Origin: JBFHIJ01 sp963678775 | Lineage (GTDB): Bacteria; Bacteroidota; Ignavibacteria; Kapaibacteriales; UBA2268 | Direction: 5' to 3' | Assembly: GCA_963678775.2 (NCBI GenBank) | Contig: CAXXGR010000004.1 | Span: forward strand, 62,001-126,000 | Length of the DNA stretch: 64,000 nucleotides | The notes under the pieces: generated by a model | The model's input: only the letters and a program-made list of their open reading frames with translations | Told to the model about the DNA's origin: nothing | Database searches by the model: none | Position numbers and translations under genes: made by a program | Part shown: positions 61,266-64,000 of the stretch, in pieces | Position numbering within the stretch: the stretch's first letter is position 1 | How the letters are laid out: each line of letters begins with the position of its first letter

Positions 61266-61574
61266 TTATAAACTAATATTTGTTATTTCAATTCTGGTAT
61301 AATGCGGTTTAAAACCGTTCAATTTACGATAGCCTTTACGGCGTTTTTTATGAAATACCAAAACTTTTGTGCCACGACCGTGAGAAACGATCTTAGCTTG
61401 AACACTACCTTCTAGGTAAGGCGTACCAATTTGAGCATCATTATCTTCGTAAGAAGCTAAAACTTTATCAAATTCTACTGTATCGCCGGGTTTACCTAGC
61501 AATTTTGGTACGTTCAAGAAGCCATTAGGCTTTACTTCAAATTGCTGTCCAGCAATTTCAACAACTGCAAACAT
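61266..61574 (-). CDS. rplU: 50S ribosomal protein L21
   Basis: bL21, 102 residues. MFAVVEIAGQQFEVKPN, then LPKLLGKPGDTVEFDKVL-like stretch, VLVFHKKRRKGYRKLNG and HYTRIEITNI are conserved. It forms the usual pair with rpmA downstream. Confidence 0.98.
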   Translation of the reverse strand: MFAVVEIAGQQFEVKPNGFLNVPKLLGKPGDTVEFDKVLASYEDNDAQIGTPYLEGSVQAKIVSHGRGTKVLVFHKKRRKGYRKLNGFKPHYTRIEITNISL

Positions 61575-61678
61575 TTTCTGTACCTCTATATAACTTATTC
61601 TCTATTATGTGCAATAGGAATAAGCAATTTACATAAAATATGATATAAATACAAATAAAATATATCACTTCAAAATAT

Positions 61679-62947
61679 CTAAGCTGATTTGGAATTAGCA
61701 CTTTTTATTAGTTCAGGTTCTTTCCCTAAAAGTACCGTATCCGCATTTATTATGCACTTTACGACGTCTTCCATGTCAGGCAAGTCGAACATAATTGGAA
61801 GCATTACCTCTTCAACAACAGCCTTTAAAGCCCTTGCCCCTGTTTTGCGTTCCTTTGCTCTATTAACTATTTCCGTAATAGCTTCGTCTGTGAAGTCCAA
61901 TTCTACTTTTTCATAAGCAAAGAGCTTTTTATATTGCTTAAGTACAGCGTTTTTAGGCTCTTTGAGTATAGAAATCAATGCTTCAGTAGTCAGATCTTCC
62001 AAGGGAGCCAATACCGGCAACCTGCCTGCTAATTCAGGTATAAAACCAAATTTGATTATATCATGTGGCTCTACATGTCTTAGCAAGTCATAGCTTTCTT
62101 CTAATACTTCATCGCTTTCAGACATAAACCCTATGGCAGCAACGCGTTTTCTCTGGGCGATTATTTTTTCTAACCCTTCGAATGCACCGCCGCAAATAAA
62201 TAGAATATTCCTGGTATCTACGTAGATTAGAGGTTGTTCCGGATGCTTCCTACCGCCTTTAGGAGGTACGCCGGCGCGAGTGCCTTCAAGCATTTTAAGC
62301 AACGCCTGCTGCACACCTTCACCTGAAACATCGCGCGTAATGCTTGTAGATTCACTTTTACGTCCAAGCTTATCCATTTCATCTATGTAGATGATGCCTC
62401 GCTGAGCAAGCTCTACGTTGTAGTCCGCATTTTGCAATAATGCTAGCAAAACATTTTCTACATCATCGCCTACATAGCCGGCTTCTGTGATAGTTGTTGC
62501 ATCTGCGATAGCAAACGGCACTTTTAGCACCCTTGCCAAGGTTCTCGCAAGTAGCGTTTTACCTGTGCCGGTAGGCCCTAGTAGAAGTATGTTACTTTTT
62601 TCAAGCTCTACATCTTCAAATTCTCCTTTGAGTTCAACGCCTGAAACACGTTTATAATGATTATAAACTGCTACGGAAAGGACTTGCTTAGCATAATCCT
62701 GACCGATAACGTAGTTGTCCAGCATCTTTTTCATTTCAGATGGCTTAGGAAGAGTAGACATTTCAGAAAGTCCGAGTTCTTCACGCTTATTATGTTTGAT
62801 TATCTCTACAGAGCGTTCAATGCACTCATCACAGATAAAAACACCTTCGGCACCTTGTATAAGGCTGCCTGCCTGAAACGATTTTTTACCACAAAAGGAA
62901 CACTTTGGCACATCATAAAATGAGCCTTTATCTTTGCTTTTAGCCAT
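61679..62947 (-). CDS. clpX: ATP-dependent Clp protease ATPase subunit ClpX
   Basis: ClpX unfolds tagged proteins and feeds them to ClpP. The 422-residue product has the N-terminal zinc-binding domain (CSFCGKK...ICDECIE), Walker A GPTGTGKT, pore loop GYVGDD, Walker B IIYIDEMDK, the sensor loop SVSGEGVQQALLKMLEG (here DVSGEGVQQALLKMLEG) and the LGF-type IGF loop (AAIGFMSES) that contacts ClpP. Complete. It lies 23 bases downstream of clpP. Confidence 0.98.
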   Translation of the reverse strand: MAKSKDKGSFYDVPKCSFCGKKSFQAGSLIQGAEGVFICDECIERSVEIIKHNKREELGLSEMSTLPKPSEMKKMLDNYVIGQDYAKQVLSVAVYNHYKRVSGVELKGEFEDVELEKSNILLLGPTGTGKTLLARTLARVLKVPFAIADATTITEAGYVGDDVENVLLALLQNADYNVELAQRGIIYIDEMDKLGRKSESTSITRDVSGEGVQQALLKMLEGTRAGVPPKGGRKHPEQPLIYVDTRNILFICGGAFEGLEKIIAQRKRVAAIGFMSESDEVLEESYDLLRHVEPHDIIKFGFIPELAGRLPVLAPLEDLTTEALISILKEPKNAVLKQYKKLFAYEKVELDFTDEAITEIVNRAKERKTGARALKAVVEEVMLPIMFDLPDMEDVVKCIINADTVLLGKEPELIKSANSKSA

Positions 62948-62970
62948 GTCATTTACTGATATATTTTATA

Positions 62971-63594
62971 TTATTTTTCTTCTTTTTGTTTTTCGTCGTT
63001 AGTATCTGGTACTCTTTCAAGCACTTTATCTATCAAACCATAAGTAACTGCTTCTTCAGAGGTCATATAGTTATCTCTGTCAGCGTCTTTTTTGATTTGT
63101 TTTGTATCTTTACCGGAGTGTTTAGAAATGATTTTATATAAAGTATCTCTTGTTCTTACCATTTCTTTAGTATAAATTTCTATATCAGATGCTTGACCTT
63201 GAGTTCCGCCCATTGGTTGGTGCATCATTATTTTAGCATGAGGTAGAGCAAAGCGTTTGCCCTCTGCTCCTGCGCATAGAAGAACCTGAGCCATAGAAGC
63301 GCCCATACCCATACAAATTGTAGAGATATCCGGTTTAACAAACTGCATAGTGTCATAGATAGCAAGGCCGGCAGAAACGCTGCCACCCGGAGAATTTATA
63401 TAAAGACTTATATCTTTTTTAGGATCTTCACTTGCTAAAAATAGTAACTGGGCAATTACTAAAGACGAAACGTAATCATCAATTGGAGTACCGATAAAAA
63501 TGATTCTTTCTTTGAGAAGTCTTGAGTATATATCGTAGGACCTTTCGCCACGGCTAGTTTGCTCTACAACTATAGGAACGAGTTGGTTATGCAT
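62971..63594 (-). CDS. clpP: ATP-dependent Clp protease proteolytic subunit ClpP
   Basis: ClpP is the serine protease of the ClpXP machine. The 207-residue product has ERIIFIGTPIDD, INSPGGSVSAGLAIYDTMQF, catalytic Ser in GMGASMAQVLLC, catalytic His in IMMHQP and Asp further on. Length is normal. The order probable tig, clpP, clpX is standard. The C-terminal tail is Glu/Lys-rich. Confidence 0.98.
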   Translation of the reverse strand: MHNQLVPIVVEQTSRGERSYDIYSRLLKERIIFIGTPIDDYVSSLVIAQLLFLASEDPKKDISLYINSPGGSVSAGLAIYDTMQFVKPDISTICMGMGASMAQVLLCAGAEGKRFALPHAKIMMHQPMGGTQGQASDIEIYTKEMVRTRDTLYKIISKHSGKDTKQIKKDADRDNYMTSEEAVTYGLIDKVLERVPDTNDEKQKEEK

Positions 63595-63876
63595 TTCTAA
63601 ATTCCTCTAAATTCCAAAATAATTTACTTTTCTGGTAAAAAGTAACGAAGATGTCTTGTAAGTAGTTTGTATGTAAATATAAATAAAATTCTAAGTTTTT
63701 ATAGAGATACAAGATTACCCTTTGTCTTGATTCTAGATGGGGGTATACCCTACAATAAGGTAAGTTTCCACGTAGAGAAAGCATATTTTTCTCAGACGCA
63801 AAGCATTACATCTCTACAAAACGTATATAAATTCAAAACAAAACACATCAACTTACAAGGTCTCAAAGATATAAAC
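63595..63876. other. gap between tig and clpP
   Basis: About 280 bases with no gene that I can support. It should hold the clpP promoter, but no clear promoter motif is picked. Confidence 0.35.
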
Positions 63877-63912
63877 AAGGCTGTAAATTTCCCAATAGAA
63901 TTTTACAGCCTT
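63877..63912 (-). terminator. hairpin after probable tig
   Basis: An 11-bp stem (63877-63887 with 63902-63912) lies 26 bases past the stop of the partial gene; the T tract on the minus strand is short (TTGTTTAT), so termination may be partial. Confidence 0.55.
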
Positions 63913-63937
63913 TAAATATTTTCTATATATATCTTAA

Positions 63938-64000
63938 CTATTCTTTGTCTTCGCTTTCCGTTTCAGACTCATCGTCTGCTTGGTCAGCCATTTGACTCAT
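63938..64000 (-). CDS. C-terminal end of probable trigger factor (partial)
   Basis: A partial frame that runs off the right edge. The last 20 residues read MSQMADQADDESETESEDKE before a TAG at 63938-63940. Trigger factor genes lie directly upstream of clpP in most bacteria and often end in an acidic tail, so tig is the best guess, but the visible part has no diagnostic motif. Confidence 0.55.
   Translation of the reverse strand: MSQMADQADDESETESEDKE

Overview
The window is an AT-rich chromosomal segment of a Gram-negative bacterium from the Bacteroidota/Chlorobiota/Ignavibacteria (FCB) side of the tree. Evidence for this is the mix of a Por (T9SS)-type C-terminal sorting domain (51692-55129), a DUF6029/Omp28 pair, TonB-dependent receptors, a BlaI/M56-TonB signalling pair, DUF3109 and large numbers of lipoproteins. 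A Kapabacteria/Ignavibacteria-like lineage is my best guess, but no rRNA or other decisive marker is present. There are no tRNAs, rRNAs, transposases, prophage modules or CRISPR arrays that I can support.

Layout. 0.2-9.1 kb is housekeeping: an MlaFE-type lipid ABC transporter, nusB, two tandem paralogous small secreted proteins, a NarL-type response regulator, an AlkD-like protein, miaB, nadK and lgt. 9.3-15.8 kb holds an M56-TonB sensor with a BlaI repressor and a palindrome-rich operator region, a divergent TonB-dependent receptor, a GT39-like membrane protein and a lipoprotein. 15.8-23.4 kb (array A) and 32.6-40.7 kb (array B) are accessory blocks. 23.5-32.4 kb carries ugd, a 47-aa membrane protein and a tight four-gene envelope operon (TPR protein, outer-membrane barrel, SPOR protein, TonB-like protein). 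40.7-44.3 kb has a pyrD-like gene, rpoN and DUF3109. 44.5-55.1 kb has a 2073-aa secreted repeat protein with nine copies of a 58-residue unit, a bacteriohemerythrin and a T9SS-sorted LamG/PNGase-F-like protein. 55.4-60.6 kb has an HDAC-like/GNAT pair, MscS, DUF6029, Omp28 and DUF2007. 61-64 kb has rpmA, rplU, clpX, clpP and the last codons of probable tig.

The most interesting content is the two arrays of orphan Rhs tips, all on the minus strand. No full-length Rhs/YD-repeat gene is in the window. Instead there are eight modules, each made of a short remnant of the Rhs core or its glycine-rich linker, then a different C-terminal domain, then (usually a few bases away) a small protein with a signal peptide or lipobox. 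Recognisable C-terminal domains are a Tae4-like peptidoglycan amidase, two permuted papain/NlpC-like domains, a metzincin-type zinc protease (HExxHxxGxxH, frameshifted) and a toxin-44-like domain. Two further modules form a paralogous pair of unknown fold, and one carries a conserved HELLEAY motif. In array B the downstream partners are paralogous exactly where the toxins are paralogous, which is strong internal evidence for cognate toxin-immunity pairs. Almost all partners are exported, so the expected site of action is the periplasm or cell wall. Direct repeats of 132, 182 and about 485 bp, repeated terminators and a REP-like element at the core junction suggest that the cassettes spread and are exchanged by homologous recombination.
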